Below are positions 6,300 through 7,132 of a stretch of DNA of 7,132 nt, piece after piece. The stretch covers positions 1 to 7,132 of the forward strand of contig JAKAZH010000093.1 in the NCBI GenBank assembly GCA_021815935.1, written 5' to 3'. Each line of letters opens with the position of its first letter. Positions within the stretch are counted from its first letter, which is position 1. Source of the DNA: Actinomycetes bacterium (lineage in GTDB: Bacteria > Actinomycetota > Acidimicrobiia > Acidimicrobiales > Palsa-688). The notes under the pieces were generated by a model that worked only from the letters and a program-made list of their open reading frames with translations, made no database searches and had not been told where the DNA came from. The position numbers and the translations under genes are program-made.

Positions 6300-6706
6300 C
6301 ACCTTCCGTCATACCCCGAGGTGACCGTATAGGGTCGACCCGGCTCATCGGAATACGCGGGGGTCCCGCCCCCCGAAGGCTCGTCGCACTAGGCGGCTGA
6401 CCTCGGGAGGCAGGCTCGCACGGAGGAACGAGGTGGGAGCTGGAGGGCAGCGCTCACTCTCGATCTTCCTCCTTGAAGCCGTGTTCTCCCCGGTCGGGGC
6501 GTTGGGATCGTGCAGGCCCCGCTCGTTTCCGAAGAGCCGCTTTTGTCCGGACACGACTGCCGAAGAAACGCAGCCCCCGCCCAGAATACGCACGCATCCA
6601 CTTCTGTTGCCACCGCAACTATCGATACCGAGTCGGCGATCGGCTCGCCTTCGAGCCCCCCTCGTCCGGGTCTCGCCCGCCAGCGGGGATGCGGGGCTGC
6701 GGCAGC

Positions 6707-6722
6707 CAGTCGATCAGTCGAT
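6707..6722. repeat. 8-bp tandem repeat at the end of the nucleotidyltransferase-like frame
   Basis: CAGTCGAT occurs twice in direct succession and spans the TGA stop (6716-6714) of the remnant gene. It may mark slippage or an old junction at the gene's 3' end. Confidence 0.4.
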
Positions 6723-7106
6723 CAGGAAGGACAGGGCGGCCGTGGCCCGCTGGCGAGCTTCTCCGCTCAGGTTCTCCCATCCGCGATGGGAGGTGCCGAG
6801 AAGCGGCCGGAGCCGGTCGAGGTGCTGGCGGTCTCGTTTGTTCAGGCGCGCCGCCGTTCCGAGAGGGTCGGCGAGCACGCTGAGCAGAAGGGCGGCATCC
6901 TGCCAGTCTCTGTCCGGGTTGTCCCGCACCGGGATGGTTGTCGCTGCGGCTTTGGCGACGAGAGCCCCGAGCAGGTCGGGGCAGCGGACCGTGCCGGTCC
7001 GCTCGTTGTGGTCGGTGAAGTCGCTGAAACGAGAATGAACCGTGAGTGTCGAGAACGGCGTGTTGGCGCGACGGTTGGGTCGGCCTGGTCTTGGCCGGTC
7101 TCGCGG
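6714..7106 (-). pseudogene. C-terminal part of a nucleotidyltransferase-like (AbiEii-type toxin) protein, probably decayed
   Basis: An open minus-strand frame reads FSDFTDHNERTGTVRCPDLL, GALVAKAAATTIP, then DRDWQDAALLLSVLADP and LNKRDRQHLDRLRPLLG, ending ALSFLID with TGA at 6716-6714. The pattern VRxPDLLGALVxKAAA followed by a D-xx-LL-xLxxDP helix and a KRDRQRL-like segment resembles the C-terminal half of actinobacterial nucleotidyltransferase/AbiEii-like toxin proteins. This is recalled similarity, not a search. The N-terminal catalytic half (the GS-x-DxD-type motif) is absent. No ATG, GTG or TTG lies in frame between the upstream TGA (7109-7107) and GTG 6929, yet the family-like sequence begins well before 6929. 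The gene therefore looks broken, by a premature stop or by loss of its 5' part. A short 71-residue product from GTG 6929 is possible but unlikely to be functional. Confidence 0.5.
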
Positions 7107-7132
7107 TCAGGCGGCTGGTTCGAGGGTCACGT
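7107..7132 (-). CDS. Last codons of an upstream frame, partial
   Basis: In the same frame as the nucleotidyltransferase-like remnant, the minus strand at the window edge reads VTLEPAA and then TGA (7109-7107). This could be the true C-terminus of another gene, or the point where the remnant gene was broken by a nonsense mutation. Seven codons are too few to identify a product. Confidence 0.25.

Larger units (their letters stand above)
6234..6713. other. 480-base region without a convincing gene, upstream of the NACHT gene
   Basis: This stretch separates the NACHT gene from the nucleotidyltransferase-like remnant and should contain the NACHT promoter. It holds an 82-codon minus-strand frame (6593-6345, GTG start, poor ribosome-binding site) with moderate G/C third-position bias and no recognisable motif; I do not call it a gene. 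It also holds a perfect 10-bp palindrome TGTCCGGACA (6544-6553), a GGCTCG/CGAGCC hairpin with a 4-base loop (6642-6657), and an AGG/GAGG-rich patch around 6400-6450. No tRNA, CRISPR or riboswitch structure was seen. Confidence 0.6.

Noticed and set aside
6345..6613. Two short minus-strand frames (82 and 74 codons) in the NACHT upstream region
   Set aside because: They overlap each other, have poor ribosome-binding sites and show no recognisable domain. The 82-codon frame has mild coding-like third-position bias but not enough to call.
6625..6643. ACCGAGTCGGC, resembling the 3' end of a Cas9 tracrRNA
   Set aside because: It is a short match only. There is no cas gene, no repeat-spacer array and no anti-repeat in the window.
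6433..7038. 201-codon plus-strand frame
   Set aside because: It runs antisense to the nucleotidyltransferase-like remnant and gives an Arg/Ser/Pro-rich translation without any motif.
7110..7132. GGTTCGAGGGTCAC at the window edge as the T arm of a tRNA
   Set aside because: The TTCGA core is present but the flanking bases do not pair into a five-base-pair stem, and no other tRNA arms are nearby.

Overview
The window is GC-rich, uses GTG and TTG starts freely, and carries a transposon gene set of a kind I associate with Actinomycetota, so a high-GC actinobacterium (chromosomal accessory region or plasmid) is the best guess. Every gene I can support lies on the minus strand. The plus-strand open frames look like shadows of the minus-strand genes.

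Left part (1 to about 2612): one end of a three-gene transposon. Read right to left it encodes a zinc-ribbon/HTH protein resembling DUF6431 (2407-1763), a DD35E transposase with a Mu-type C-terminal barrel (1729-374), and an ExeA/TniB-like AAA ATPase (377 to beyond base 1, partial). The genes are tightly packed: a 33-nt gap, then a 4-bp GTGA stop/start overlap. The first gene's probable ribosome-binding site lies inside a perfect 12-bp hairpin. The outer end of the element is not sharply defined; the less GC-rich stretch 2560-2612 holds two TG...CA candidate termini.

Centre (2712-6233): one large gene for a 1173-residue protein. It has an N-terminal Cap4/DUF4297-like nuclease domain, a NACHT NTPase module and a long helical-repeat C-terminus. 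This is the layout of bacterial NLR-like (Avs/bNACHT-type) anti-phage proteins, with repeats as sensor, NACHT as oligomerising switch and nuclease as effector. It stands alone, with no partner gene visible. A 32-codon open stub lies between its stop and the transposon end.

Right part (6234-7132): about 480 bases with no convincing gene, which must hold the promoter of the NACHT gene. Beyond it is what looks like the C-terminal part of a nucleotidyltransferase-like (AbiEii-type) protein. Its open frame has no ATG, GTG or TTG start before a late GTG and is closed upstream by a TGA, so it is probably a decayed gene. The last 7 codons before that TGA may be the end of another gene or of the same gene before it was broken.

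Overall this looks like a defence island: an apparently intact NLR-like gene between a transposon and a degraded toxin-like gene. The most interesting points are the nuclease-NACHT-repeat protein with its unusual QNVK active-site spelling, and the hairpin over the start of the transposon operon.
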